Source of the DNA: Variovorax sp. CF313 | GTDB taxonomy: Bacteria > Pseudomonadota > Gammaproteobacteria > Burkholderiales > Burkholderiaceae_C | Reading direction: 5' to 3' | Assembly: GCF_000282635.1 (NCBI RefSeq) | Contig: NZ_AKIW01000108.1 | Span: forward strand, 1 to 56,890 | Length of the DNA stretch: 56,890 nt | Shown: positions 27,101 through 37,000 of the stretch, one piece after another | Layout of the letters: each line of letters starts with the position of its first letter | Position numbering within the stretch: the stretch's first letter is position 1 | The notes under the pieces: generated by a model | Seen by the model: only the letters and a program-made list of their open reading frames with translations | Database searches by the model: none | What the model was told of the DNA's origin: nothing | Program-made: the position numbers and the translations under genes

Positions 27101-28095
27101 TGCCAGCCTCGCAATGCAACGCGCACGTTGTAGCGGTTCATGCCGAACGAAATCAGCAGTGACAACAGCAGATAGACCGCCATGATGATCGCGATGCACT
27201 CGAAGGCCCGGCCATTCGAACCGATGGTGGTGTTGGCCACCGACACCAGCTCCGGATAGCCCACGGCCACAGCAAGCGACGAGTTCTTGGTGAGGCTCAG
27301 CAGCTGGTTGGTGAGCGAAGGCACGATCACCCGCAGCGCCTGCGGCAGGATCACGATGCGGAGCTGCTGCACCGGCGACAGGCCCAGCGCCTGCCCCGCG
27401 AGCACTTGCCCCTGCGAGACCGACAGGATGCCCGCGCGCACGATCTCCGCCACGAACGCGGCCGAATAAAAGGTCAGGCCCGCCACGATGGTCACGTACT
27501 CGGGGCTCAGCGCAGCGCCGCCACTCACACCGAAATCGCCACGCTCGGGAAACTCGAAATGCGTGGGCCACCAGCCGCCCTCGCCTGCCACGGGCCATGG
27601 CACGCTGAGCCCCCCTTTGCTGAGCCACACGCCGGGCAGCAACCGAACAGGCTCCGTCGGATCGGGCAGCAGGTTGGCCATCGCGAAGGCCAGCATCAGC
27701 AGCTGCACCAGCAGCGGCACGTTGCGCAGCAACTCGACGTATGCGGTGCAGATGCCGCGCAGCAGCACGTGCGGCGCCAGCCGGCCGATGCCGATGAGCG
27801 TGCCGAGCACGACCGAGAAGATGGCCGCCGGCACCGCCGCGCGCACCGTGTTGATCAGCCCCGCGAGAAACGCGCGCCAGAACGGCTGGTCCGCGTCGAA
27901 GTCCAGCCAGCCTTCGCTGATCGAGAAGCCCGCGGGCTCGGTGAGAAAGTCGAAGCCGGAGCGCACGCCGCGTGCACGCAGCACCTCGAGTGCATGGTGA
28001 ACCACCCAGACCGCGCCGGCCACGACGGCCAGCACCAGCAGCGCCTGGATGGCCCATGCCAGCCAGACCCCGCGGCGCGAGGCCCTGGCGCTCAT
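27097..28095 (-). CDS. General amino acid ABC transporter permease (AapQ-like)
   Basis: 332-aa permease, partner of the AapM-like protein. It has a hydrophobic N-terminal helix, a long periplasmic insertion (about residues 40-75 and 150-190, AapQ/BztB style) and a coupling loop GQVLAGQALGLSPVQQLRIVILPQALRVIVPSLTN. The repeated helices predict at least seven membrane spans. Its ATG overlaps the binding-protein stop (28092-28095) and its stop overlaps the next permease start, so all three genes are translationally coupled. Confidence 0.91.
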   Translation of the reverse strand: MSARASRRGVWLAWAIQALLVLAVVAGAVWVVHHALEVLRARGVRSGFDFLTEPAGFSISEGWLDFDADQPFWRAFLAGLINTVRAAVPAAIFSVVLGTLIGIGRLAPHVLLRGICTAYVELLRNVPLLVQLLMLAFAMANLLPDPTEPVRLLPGVWLSKGGLSVPWPVAGEGGWWPTHFEFPERGDFGVSGGAALSPEYVTIVAGLTFYSAAFVAEIVRAGILSVSQGQVLAGQALGLSPVQQLRIVILPQALRVIVPSLTNQLLSLTKNSSLAVAVGYPELVSVANTTIGSNGRAFECIAIIMAVYLLLSLLISFGMNRYNVRVALRGWQ

Positions 28096-29126
28096 CGAAC
28101 CGGGGGTGCGTAGATCAGGCCGCCCTTGTTCCAGAGGTTGTTGGAGCCGCGCGGCAGCTTGAGCACCGACTTCGGCCCGACATTGCGCTCGAACATCTCG
28201 CCGTAGTTGCCCACGGCCTTGATTGCGCGGAACGACCAGTCCTTGTCGAGGCCCAGCAGTTTGCCGAGGTCTTCACCGGTGCCGACCAGGCGCTGCTGCG
28301 CCGGATCCTTGCTGCTGGCCTTGAGTTCGTCGGCATTGGCCTGCGTGACGCCGAACTCCTCGGCCTCGATGAGCGCATTGGGCACCCACTTGGCGATGGC
28401 GAACCATTCGTCGTCGCCACGGCGCACCAGCGGCGCGAGCGGCTCCTTGGAGATCAGCTCGGGCAGGATGACATAGTCGTCGGGGTTCGGCGCTTCCTTG
28501 TTGCGCAGGCCGGCCAGCGCCGAGGCGTCGGTCGTGAAGGCCTGGCAGCGGCCCGAGAAGAAAGCCTTGAACGAAGCCTCGAAGCTTTCGAAGACGACGG
28601 TCTTTACCGGGATGTTCTGCGCGCGGAAGTAGTCCGACACGTTCTTCTCGTTGGTGGTGCCCGACTGCGTGCAGATGGTGGCGTTCTTGAGTTGCTTGGC
28701 GCTCGTTACCTTGAGCTTCTTCGGCACCAGGAAGCCCTGGCCGTCATAGTAGGTGATGGTGGTGAAGTTGAAGCCCAGCGAGGCGTCGCGCGTGAGCGTC
28801 CAGGTCGTGTTGCGCGCGAGGATGTCGATCTCGCCGGCCTGCAGGGCCGAGAAGCGCTGCTGCGAATTGAGCGGCACGAAGTCGACCTTCTTGCCGTCGC
28901 CGAGCACGGCGGCCGCGATGGCGCGGCAGGTGTCGACGTCGAGGCCCGACCAGTTGCCCTGGGTGTCCGGTGCGGAGAAGCCCGCCACGCCGTTGGTCAC
29001 GCCGCACTTGACGGTGCCGCGCTGCTTGACCGCGTCGAGTGTCTTGCCGGCGAAGGCCGGCGCGGCAGCGGCGAGTGCGATGACGGAGGCGGCGGCAAGC
29101 AATGCCGGGCGGAAACGATTGTTCAT
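28092..29126 (-). CDS. Amino acid ABC transporter periplasmic binding protein (AapJ-like)
   Basis: 344-aa SBP_bac_3 family protein. The ATG at 29126 has GAGGAG at good spacing and opens a signal peptide ending APAFA, followed by the mature start GKTLDAVKQRGTVKCGVTNG. Conserved AapJ/BztA features include GFSAPDTQGNWSGLDVDTCRAIAAA, the cysteine pair near C-G-V-T and ATICTQSGTT, and the C-terminal SNNLWNKGGLIYAPPVR. Likely ligands are glutamate, glutamine, aspartate or broad L-amino acids. It is the first gene of the transporter operon and is divergent from the DoxX gene (173-base intergenic region). Confidence 0.92.
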   Translation of the reverse strand: MNNRFRPALLAAASVIALAAAAPAFAGKTLDAVKQRGTVKCGVTNGVAGFSAPDTQGNWSGLDVDTCRAIAAAVLGDGKKVDFVPLNSQQRFSALQAGEIDILARNTTWTLTRDASLGFNFTTITYYDGQGFLVPKKLKVTSAKQLKNATICTQSGTTNEKNVSDYFRAQNIPVKTVVFESFEASFKAFFSGRCQAFTTDASALAGLRNKEAPNPDDYVILPELISKEPLAPLVRRGDDEWFAIAKWVPNALIEAEEFGVTQANADELKASSKDPAQQRLVGTGEDLGKLLGLDKDWSFRAIKAVGNYGEMFERNVGPKSVLKLPRGSNNLWNKGGLIYAPPVR

Positions 29127-29299
29127 TGGTGTTCTCCTCAACAGTAGGCAAAAGGCAGTGTACGGGCCGACACGAGACTCTGCCAAAGAACCACGGGTTT
29201 GATGCATATGCGCGTAGCCCGACGCAAATCCGGTGCCCGAAGACGCTGCGGGTTCACTACCATACGGCCCTCGAATCACTTCAACTGGAATCCACACAA

Positions 29300-29695
29300 A
29301 TGGTCAAATCCGACGACACCGGCAAGTTCATCCTGCGCGTCGCGCTTGGCGTCCTGATCCTGCTGCACGGCATCGCCAAGCTCCAGGGCGGCGTCGGCTT
29401 CATTTCCGGCATGCTGGCCCAGCACGGGCTGCCGGGCGCGCTGGCTTATCTGGTCTATATCGGGGAAGTGGTGGCGCCCGTGCTGCTGATCATCGGCCTC
29501 TACACGCGGCCGGCGGCATGGATCGTCGCGATCAACATGCTCGTGGCTTTCACGCTGGTCCACGCGAAGGACCTGACCTCGCTCGGCAAGCAAGGCGGCT
29601 GGGCGCTGGAAACGCAGGGCATGTTCCTGTTCGCGGCGCTCGCCCTCGCCTTCATGGGCGGCGGCCGCTTCGCGCTCAGCAGCAAATACAACTGA
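29300..29695 (+). CDS. DoxX family membrane protein
   Basis: 131-aa protein with four hydrophobic helices, starting at the ATG at 29300. Family features include LRVALGVLILLHGIAKLQGG near the N-terminus and a helix pair AYLVYIGEVVAPVLLIIGLYTR. DoxX-like proteins are small inner-membrane proteins associated with redox or thiosulfate metabolism in some species; the function here is unknown. It converges on def with only six bases between stops. Confidence 0.85.
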   Translation: MVKSDDTGKFILRVALGVLILLHGIAKLQGGVGFISGMLAQHGLPGALAYLVYIGEVVAPVLLIIGLYTRPAAWIVAINMLVAFTLVHAKDLTSLGKQGGWALETQGMFLFAALALAFMGGGRFALSSKYN

Positions 29696-29701
29696 GCGGG
29701 C

Positions 29702-30241
29702 TCAATCGTCATCGGCCGCATCGAGGCCCGGAAACAGGACTTCGGTGTAGCCGAAGCGCGAGAAATCGCGCACCCGCATCGGGTACAGCTTGCCCAGCAG
29801 ATGATCGACTTCATGCTGCACCACGCGCGCATGAAAGCCGGTGGCGACCCGGTCGATCGGGTCGCCGTAGGGGTCGAACCCGGTATAGCGGATGTTGGCG
29901 AATCGCGGCACCACGCCGCGCAGGCCCGGCACCGACAGGCATCCTTCCCACCCCTCTTCCTCTTCGTCGTCCAGCGGCGTGATGACGGGATTGAGCAGCA
30001 CGGTACGCGGCACCGGTGGCGCATCGGGATAGCGGGGATTCACGACATCGGTGCCGAAGATCACCAGCTGCTGGTCCACGCCGATCTGCGGTGCGGCGAG
30101 GCCAGCACCGTTGACTGCATGCATGGTTTCGAACATGTCGCGCACCAGCAGGTGCAGTTCGTCGGTGTCGAAGGCGGCGACCGGCTGCGCAACGCGCAGC
30201 AGCCGGGGGTCGCCCATTTTCAGGATTTCGCGGATGGCCAT
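29702..30241 (-). CDS. def: Peptide deformylase
   Basis: Removes the formyl group from nascent protein N-termini; iron or zinc enzyme. 179 aa from the ATG at 30241 (an upstream in-frame ATG at 30268 would add nine unsupported residues). The three family motifs are present: GAGLAAPQIG, WEGCLSVPG with the metal-binding cysteine, and QHEVDHLLGKL with two histidines and the catalytic glutamate. The acidic EEEEG stretch before motif 2 is unusual but lies outside the active site. Confidence 0.96.
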   Translation of the reverse strand: MAIREILKMGDPRLLRVAQPVAAFDTDELHLLVRDMFETMHAVNGAGLAAPQIGVDQQLVIFGTDVVNPRYPDAPPVPRTVLLNPVITPLDDEEEEGWEGCLSVPGLRGVVPRFANIRYTGFDPYGDPIDRVATGFHARVVQHEVDHLLGKLYPMRVRDFSRFGYTEVLFPGLDAADDD

Positions 30242-30277
30242 GGCGGGATTATCGCGACAGGCCCGCAACCGCCGCGA

Positions 30278-30706
30278 TCAGGGAGGCGTCTGGGTCTTGG
30301 AGTCCGGCGAAGTCCACAGGCGCGCATTGCCGCGCGGCGGCGTCGGGATGGAGCCCGGTCCTCCACCGGCAATGGGCGGGCGCGGTGCGACGCCCGGGTG
30401 GCCACCGCCCCAGTTGCCTGACGGTCGTCCGACCACGCCGGGACTCGGATAGACAGGGCGCACGGCCGGATAGCCCGGTCGGCCGTAGTACGGACGGTCG
30501 TAGTAGTACGGACGCCGCTGCTCGTAGTAGCCGCCACCCTGGATGTAGACCGGCGCGGGCGAAACCACCACGGGCGCGGGCTCGCTGTAGTAAGGCCCCG
30601 ACGAGTAGCCACCATAGTAGGGATCGGCGGGCACGCCCACGCAGCCGCTCAGCAACGCAACGCCGCCGAGCGCGGCGCAAGCACCAAGAACACGAATTTT
30701 TTGCAT
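30278..30706 (-). CDS. Tyr/Pro/Gly-rich lipoprotein of unknown function
   Basis: 142-aa predicted lipoprotein. The signal peptide MQKIRVLGACAALGGVALL ends in the lipobox LLSGC, and AAGGAG lies upstream of the ATG at 30706. The mature part is low complexity: repeated PYYGG, PYYSEP, RRPYYYDRPYYGRPGYP, then Gly/Pro-rich sequence. Nothing suggests an enzyme. Such proteins are common envelope lipoproteins in Burkholderiales. It sits between def and ligA on the same strand, with 36-base and 116-base gaps. Confidence 0.8.
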   Translation of the reverse strand: MQKIRVLGACAALGGVALLSGCVGVPADPYYGGYSSGPYYSEPAPVVVSPAPVYIQGGGYYEQRRPYYYDRPYYGRPGYPAVRPVYPSPGVVGRPSGNWGGGHPGVAPRPPIAGGGPGSIPTPPRGNARLWTSPDSKTQTPP

Positions 30707-30822
30707 GAGGGACTCCTTGTGGCCTTCGATTAGTTTTCAACGTCAGGTTGTAGACCCTGTTGACTGCGCTCAGATGAAGTCGCGTAACGGCCGGTAAAGG
30801 GCCTGTCCGGCACCTCTGCGGC

Positions 30823-32910
30823 TTACTCCGCCGGAACACCGTTGGCGAGTATCTCCAGCATACGCGCCTCATCGATGATCTCGACGCCGTTTTCACGCGC
30901 CTTGTCGAGCTTGCTCCCGGCCTCTTCGCCGGCCACGAGGTAATGGGTCTTCTTGCTGACCGAGCCGGAAACCTTGGCTCCGGCTGCCTCCAATTTATCC
31001 TTCGCTTCGTCGCGGCTCAGCGTAGGAAGCGTGCCGGTGATGACGAAGGTCAGACCCGCCAAAGGCTTCGGCGCCCTGGCGGCGGGCTCGCCCTCCTCCC
31101 AGCTCAGTCCGCAGGCGCGCAATTGCTCGACCACTTCGCGGTTGTGCGGCTGATCGAAGAAGGTGCGCAGGCTTTGCGCCACCACCGGACCCACGTCGTT
31201 CACCTCGAGCAGTTGCTCCTCGCTCGCGTCCATGATCGCGTCGAGCTTGCCGAAGTGCTTGGCCAGGTCCTTCGCGGTGGTTTCGCCCACGTGGCGGATG
31301 CCAAGACCGAACAGGAAGCGCGGCAGCGTGGTCTTCTTCGAGGCCTCGAGCGCGTCGACGAGGTTCTTCGCCGACTTCTCGGCCATGCGATCCAGCCCGG
31401 CCAGCGTGGTGAAACCCAGCTTGTAGAGATCAGGCAAGGTGCGGATCAGGTTGGCATCGACCAGTTGCTCGACCAGCTTGTCGCCCAGTCCGTCGACATC
31501 CACCGCACGCCGCGCCGCGAAGTGCAGGATGGCTTCCTTGCGCTGCGCCGCGCAGAACAGGCCGCCGCTGCAGCGGTAATCGACCTCGCCCTCCTCGCGC
31601 ACGGCTTCCGAATCGCACACGGGGCACTTGTGCGGCATGGTGAAGACTGCGCCGCGCTGATCGTCGGGCCTGGCCAGGCTGTCCGGTGCCACGCCGACCA
31701 CTTCGGGAATCACGTCGCCGGCACGGCGCACGATCACCGTGTCGCCCACGCGCACATCCTTGCGGCGCGCCTCGTCTTCGTTGTGCAGCGTGGCATTCGT
31801 CACCGTCACGCCGCCGACGAACACCGGCGCGAGCTTGGCGACCGGTGTGAGCTTGCCGGTGCGGCCGACCTGGATCTCGATGCCGACCACCTCGGTCAGT
31901 TGCTCCTGTGCCGGGTACTTGTGGGCCACGGCCCAGCGCGGCTCGCGCGAGACAAAGCCCAGTTGCCGCTGCAGTTCGATGCTGTCGACCTTGTAGACGA
32001 CGCCGTCGATGTCATAGGGCAAGGCATCGCGCTGGCGGCCGATGTTCTCGTGGAAAGCTATGAGTTCAATCGCACCTGTCGCGCGCGCCGTCTGCCTGGC
32101 CACAGGAAAGCCCCAGGCATCGAACTGCTGCAGCCAGTCGAATTGCGTCGGGCAGTCGGGTCCGCCCTCGGCCGCTGGCGTCACCTCGCCCAGCCCGTAG
32201 GCAAAGAAGCTCAGGGGCCGCGCCGCGGCAATCGCCGGGTCGAGTTGGCGCACCGCGCCGGCGGCGGCATTGCGCGGGTTGACGAACACCTTCTCGTTCT
32301 TTTGCCCATCCGCGATCCTCTGGCGCTGGCGCTCGTTGAGCGCGTCGAAATCGGCGCGCTTCATGTAGACCTCGCCGCGCACCTCGACCACGGGCGGCGC
32401 CGTACCGTTGAGGCGCAGCGGAATCTCGCGCACGGTGCGGATGTTCTGCGTGACGTCTTCGCCCACCTCGCCGTCGCCGCGCGTGGCGGCCTGCACCAGC
32501 ACACCGTTCTCGTAGCGCAGGTTCATGGCAAGGCCGTCGAACTTCAGCTCGCAGACGTAGGCGACCTGCGGTCCGTCCTCGGGCAGACCCAGTTCCTTGC
32601 GCACGCGCGCGTCGAAGGCGCTCGCGCCGCCGGGCGTGATGTCGGTCTCGGTGCGGATCGACAGCATCGGCACCCTGTGGCGCACTTTGACGAAACCGTC
32701 GAGCACCTTGCCGCCCACTCGCTGTGTCGGCGAATCGGGCGTGCGCAGGTCGGGAAACTCGGTTTCGATGGCCTGAAGGCGCTGGAAGAGCCTGTCGTAC
32801 TCGGCGTCCGGCAGTTCGGGCGTGTCGAGCACGTAGTAGAGATGGGCGTGGCGGTGGAGCTGTTCGCTCAGTGCGGCGGCTTCGCGTGCCGCTTCGTCGC
32901 GCGTCGTCAT
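30823..32910 (-). CDS. ligA: NAD-dependent DNA ligase
   Basis: Seals nicks in duplex DNA in replication and repair. 695 aa from the ATG at 32910, which has a GGGAG site; the frame is open 26 codons further. In order: NAD-binding Ia domain (HLYYVLDTPELPDAEYDRLF), adenylation domain with the catalytic lysine in CELKFDG, OB fold, four-cysteine zinc finger (CPVCDSEAV ... YRCSGGLFCAAQ), helix-hairpin-helix repeats and a C-terminal BRCT domain (LAGLTFVITGTLPTLSRDEAK). It is last in the smc-zipA-ligA operon, 25 bases after zipA. Confidence 0.97.
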   Translation of the reverse strand: MTTRDEAAREAAALSEQLHRHAHLYYVLDTPELPDAEYDRLFQRLQAIETEFPDLRTPDSPTQRVGGKVLDGFVKVRHRVPMLSIRTETDITPGGASAFDARVRKELGLPEDGPQVAYVCELKFDGLAMNLRYENGVLVQAATRGDGEVGEDVTQNIRTVREIPLRLNGTAPPVVEVRGEVYMKRADFDALNERQRQRIADGQKNEKVFVNPRNAAAGAVRQLDPAIAAARPLSFFAYGLGEVTPAAEGGPDCPTQFDWLQQFDAWGFPVARQTARATGAIELIAFHENIGRQRDALPYDIDGVVYKVDSIELQRQLGFVSREPRWAVAHKYPAQEQLTEVVGIEIQVGRTGKLTPVAKLAPVFVGGVTVTNATLHNEDEARRKDVRVGDTVIVRRAGDVIPEVVGVAPDSLARPDDQRGAVFTMPHKCPVCDSEAVREEGEVDYRCSGGLFCAAQRKEAILHFAARRAVDVDGLGDKLVEQLVDANLIRTLPDLYKLGFTTLAGLDRMAEKSAKNLVDALEASKKTTLPRFLFGLGIRHVGETTAKDLAKHFGKLDAIMDASEEQLLEVNDVGPVVAQSLRTFFDQPHNREVVEQLRACGLSWEEGEPAARAPKPLAGLTFVITGTLPTLSRDEAKDKLEAAGAKVSGSVSKKTHYLVAGEEAGSKLDKARENGVEIIDEARMLEILANGVPAE

Positions 32911-32935
32911 GGGTGTCTCCCGGAGGTCGGAGTTG

Positions 32936-34039
32936 TTAGCTGAAGAGGCGCCGTGCCAGCGGCGAGCCCGCAGCGAGGTCGCGCGCATCGAGCGTGTCGT
33001 AGAGCTGCTCGAGGTCGGCGCCGATCACGTCCATGGTTTCGTCGCGCAGCAGCTGGCCGTCGCTGTCGGTGACCACGCCGTCCATCTCGCGCGCCAGCGT
33101 GGCGGCAGCTTCGCGCATGCGGCGGAACGGCTCTTCGCCGCGGTCGACCTGCGGCACATCGAGGCTCAGGCTGAGTTCGCGGATGGCCGACTGGGCCGGG
33201 TCGTCGGCCAGCGCCGCCTGCGTGTCGAAGGCCAGCCCGAGGATCGGCGGCAGGCCGGCTTCGCTGGTGGGCAGCACCATGCGCCCCGGGATGATGCCGG
33301 CCACGAAGCCGAGCCGCGCCGCGTTCTGCTGCACATAGCCCGGACTCCAGGCCGCATGCAATGCGCGCAGGACAAAACCCAGCTGCGCGTCGTGCGCGCT
33401 GGCGAACTGGTCGAGTTCGCGCGCGCGCGCCACTTCGTCGAGCATCTCGGGAAACTCGGGCGCGCCGTTGACGGCGTCGGCAAAGGCCTGGGCCTTGACC
33501 ACGAATTCGGAGTACTCGATCTCGTTGAGCGCACCCGTGCGGTTGGCCAGCTGCACGCCGACCTGGAAAGCGCTGTAGCGCTGGCCGGCCACGGGCGGCT
33601 CCCACTGGCCAGTGTGTTCGTTCAGGCCTTCGATGGCCACCGGCTTGCTGCCCGCGCGCCGTGTCGGCGGCATGGCGGCGATGGCGGCATCACCCGAGGC
33701 GAGGCCGTCGAGCGAGATCGGTGCGATCACGTCGATCAGCGGGTCGAGCCCGCCGCGGCGTTCACCGGTCGCCACGGGCAGGCCGCTGGGCGCCGGCAGA
33801 TCGGGGTCGAACAGGGGCTCGTGGCGGTCTGCCCCCTGTATCTGGTGCGGATCGGCATGCAGCATGGGCTCCATGCCGCCGCCGCTCTCCGCCAAAGCGC
33901 GCTCGGCTTCATCGAGCGCAATGTCGATCGCGTCGGGCTGGCGCGGCGCATTGCGGCGCGACATCAGCGTGTTGTAGGCAACGACGGCCGCGAGAACGAG
34001 GCCGCCGAGGATGGTCAGGGCGAGAGTGAGGCTGCTCAT
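32936..34039 (-). CDS. zipA: Cell division protein ZipA
   Basis: Anchors FtsZ to the inner membrane in the divisome. 367 aa with a periplasm-to-cytoplasm N-terminal helix (LTLALTILGGLVLAAVVAYN), a short basic stretch, a Pro/Asp-rich variable linker (about 30-130) and a C-terminal FtsZ-binding domain (about 215-350) around FRRMREAAATLAREMDGVVTDSDG. It is located between smc and ligA, the characteristic betaproteobacterial order. The start ATG at 34039 is 14 bases after the smc stop. Sequence divergence from E. coli ZipA is high, so the call rests on architecture and context. Confidence 0.88.
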   Translation of the reverse strand: MSSLTLALTILGGLVLAAVVAYNTLMSRRNAPRQPDAIDIALDEAERALAESGGGMEPMLHADPHQIQGADRHEPLFDPDLPAPSGLPVATGERRGGLDPLIDVIAPISLDGLASGDAAIAAMPPTRRAGSKPVAIEGLNEHTGQWEPPVAGQRYSAFQVGVQLANRTGALNEIEYSEFVVKAQAFADAVNGAPEFPEMLDEVARARELDQFASAHDAQLGFVLRALHAAWSPGYVQQNAARLGFVAGIIPGRMVLPTSEAGLPPILGLAFDTQAALADDPAQSAIRELSLSLDVPQVDRGEEPFRRMREAAATLAREMDGVVTDSDGQLLRDETMDVIGADLEQLYDTLDARDLAAGSPLARRLFS

Positions 34040-34053
34040 GGGTGCCGCTCGGC

Positions 34054-37000
34054 TTACGCGGCTTCGACCATCGAGACCGCCGACTCCATGTCGACCGCAA
34101 CGATGCGCGACACGCCCTGTTCCTGCATCGTCACGCCGATCAGCTGCTCGGCCATTTCCATGGCGATCTTGTTGTGGCTGATGAAGAGGAACTGGGTTTC
34201 GCGGCTCATGGCTGTCACGAGTTTGGCATAGCGCTCGGTGTTCGCGTCGTCCAGCGGCGCGTCCACTTCGTCGAGCAGGCAGAAAGGGGCCGGGTTGAGC
34301 TGGAAGATGGCGAACACGAGCGCAATGGCCGTGAGCGCCTTCTCGCCGCCCGACAGCAGGTGGATGGTCTGGTTCTTCTTGCCCGGGGGCTGCGCCATCA
34401 CCTGCACACCGGAGTCGAGGATTTCGTCGCCCGTCATCATCAGCTTGGCGTTGCCGCCGCCGAACAGCTCGGGGAACATGCGGCTGAAGTGCTCGTTGAC
34501 GACCTTGAAGGTGCCGCCCAGCAGGTCGCGCGTTTCGGCGTCGATCTTGCGGATGGCGTCTTCGAGCGTGCCGATGGCCTCGTTCAGGTCGGCCGACTGC
34601 GCGTCGAGGAAGGTCTTGCGTTCGCTCGCGATGGCGAGTTCGTCGAGCGCCGCCAGGTTCACCGCGCCGAGCGCGACCACTTCGCGGTTGAGGCGGTCGA
34701 TTTCGCCTTGCAGGCCCGTGAGCTTGACCTTTTCGGTTTCGATCGACTGCTCGATGGCTTCGAGGTCGGCGCCGGCATCGTCGAGCAGCTGCTGGTACTG
34801 CTCGACACCCAAGCGCGCGGCCTGTTCCTTCAACTGGAACTCGGTGATGCGCTGGCGCAGCGGATCGAGCTCGCGTTCGAGCTGCAGGCGGCGCTCGTCG
34901 CTCGCGCGCAGCTTGAGCGTGAGGTCGTCGTACTGGCTGCGCGCCGAGCCCAGCGCGGCTTCGCGTTCGAGCTTGAGCGACAGGGCATCCTGCAGGCCGG
35001 CCTGCGCAGCGGCATCGGACAGCCGGGCCAGTTCGGCCCGGGCGCGCTCGTCTTCGTCGGTCAGCGCCACGATCTGCTGCGCCGCGGTTTCGATGGAGCG
35101 GTTGAGCTCCCCGCGGCGGGCTTCGAGCGTGCGCTGCGAGAAGGTCGCTTCCTGCGCCTGGCGCTCGAGGCTGCGGTGCTGCTCGCGGCTCGCGCTCAGC
35201 GCGCGGCCGGCTTCGATCACGCGCTCGTCGAGCTGCGCGTGGCGCTCCTGGCTGTCGGCCAGCTGCATGTCGAGCTCTTCGAACCGACCTTCGGCTGCGA
35301 TGCGCCTCTCCTGCAGTTCTTCGAGCTGCGCATCGACTTCGCCGAGGTCGGCGGCCAGCTGCTGGCTGCGCGCGCGGGTCTGCTCGGCGAGCTGCGTCAT
35401 GCGCAGGGTCTCGACCTGCAGTTCGTGCGCGCGCGACTGGGTCTCGGCGGCTTCGCGACGTGCGGTCACGAGGCGCTGTGCGGCATCGGCGTAGGCAGCT
35501 TCGGCGCGAACCAAGGCAGTACGCGCTTCTTCGTTGATGAGTGTCTGGGCGCGCAGCTGGCGCTCCAGGTTTTCCATTTCCTGCTGGCGGGCCAGCAGGC
35601 CGGCCTGTTCGGAGTCGGGCGCGTAGAAGTTGACGCTGTGCGAGGACACGGCGTGGCCGCTCTGCACGTAGATGACTTCGCCAGGCTGCAGCGCAGCACG
35701 CTGGGCCAGCGCTTCCTCGAAGCTCGCGGCGGTGTAGCAGCCATGCAGCCAGCCGTTCAGCAGGGCTTGCTGGCCGGCATCGTTCAGGCGAAGCAGGCTG
35801 GACAGGCGCGGCAGCGCGGCCGTGCCTTCGGGCGCTCCGGCGGTGGGCGGGCTGTAGAAGGCAAGCTTGGCGGGCGGCGCGTCGTTGCCGAAGGCGCGCA
35901 CCATCTCCAGGCGGCTGACTTCGAGCGCACCCAGGCGTTCGCGCAGCGCGGCTTCGAGCGCGTTTTCCCATCCCTGCTCGACGTGGATTCGGCTCCACAG
36001 GCCCTGCAGGCCGTCGAGGCCGTGCTTGGCGAGCCAGGGCGCCAGCTTGCCGTCGGTCTTGACCTTTTCCTGCAGCGCGCGCAGCGCTTCGAGGCGGGCC
36101 GAAAACTCGGCATGGCGGGCGCCTTCGGTGTTGACGGCCTGCTGCTTCGCGCGGCGGTCGTCGTCGAGTTGCGGCACGGCTTCCTGCAGCTCATGCAGGC
36201 GGGCGTCGGCTTCGCTCGCGGCCTCCTGCGCCATCGCGTGCTGCTCCTGCATTTCGAGCAGGCGGGCTTCGTCAGGTGCGGCCAGCGCGTTCTGGTCGGC
36301 GCGCAGGCGCTCGCTGCGCTGCGTGAGCTGGCGGCTCTGCTCTTCGATGTTGCGCTGGTCGGCAGCCAGCACCTGGATCTGCTGCTGTACCTGCGACACG
36401 GTCGTGCGCTGGGTGTTGGCCTCGTCCTGGGCGCGCTGCACGGCTTCCTCGAGCTCGGGCATGCGCGCGTCGTGCTCTTCGAGCTGGGCGGCCAGCAAAA
36501 TGGCCTGCTCCTCGGCGTCCACGCCGGCGCCGGCCAGCGTTTCGATCTCGGCCTCGGCCTCTTCGCGGCGGCGGCCCCACTGGCCCATCTGCTCGCGCAG
36601 TTGCACCAGGCGCTGCTCCACGCGCTGGCGGCCTTCGACCACGAAGCGGATCTCGCCCTCGAGCCGGCCGACTTCGGCGCTCGCCTCGTAGAGCTTGCCC
36701 TGCGCCTGGTTGACCTGGTCGCCGGCGCCGTAGTGGGCCTGGCGCACCGTTTCAAGTTCGGCCTCGATGTGGCGCAGGTCGGCCGTGCGCGATTCGAGGT
36801 CGTTGATCGCCTTTTCGGAATCGAACTTGATCCTGGCCTGGTCGGCGTTGCTTTCGCTGCGCTTCAAGAACCACAGCTGGTGCTGCTTCTTCGTAGCGTC
36901 GCCTTGCAGCATGTTGTAGCGCGCAGCCACCTCGGCCTGCTTCTCGAGCTTTTCGAGATTGGCGTTGAGCTCGCGAAGAATGTCCTCGACCCGCGTGAGG

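Noticed and set aside
30943..32943. 666-codon plus-strand frame opposite ligA
   Set aside because: ligA is full length with all domains; the opposite frame has no start signal or recognised family.
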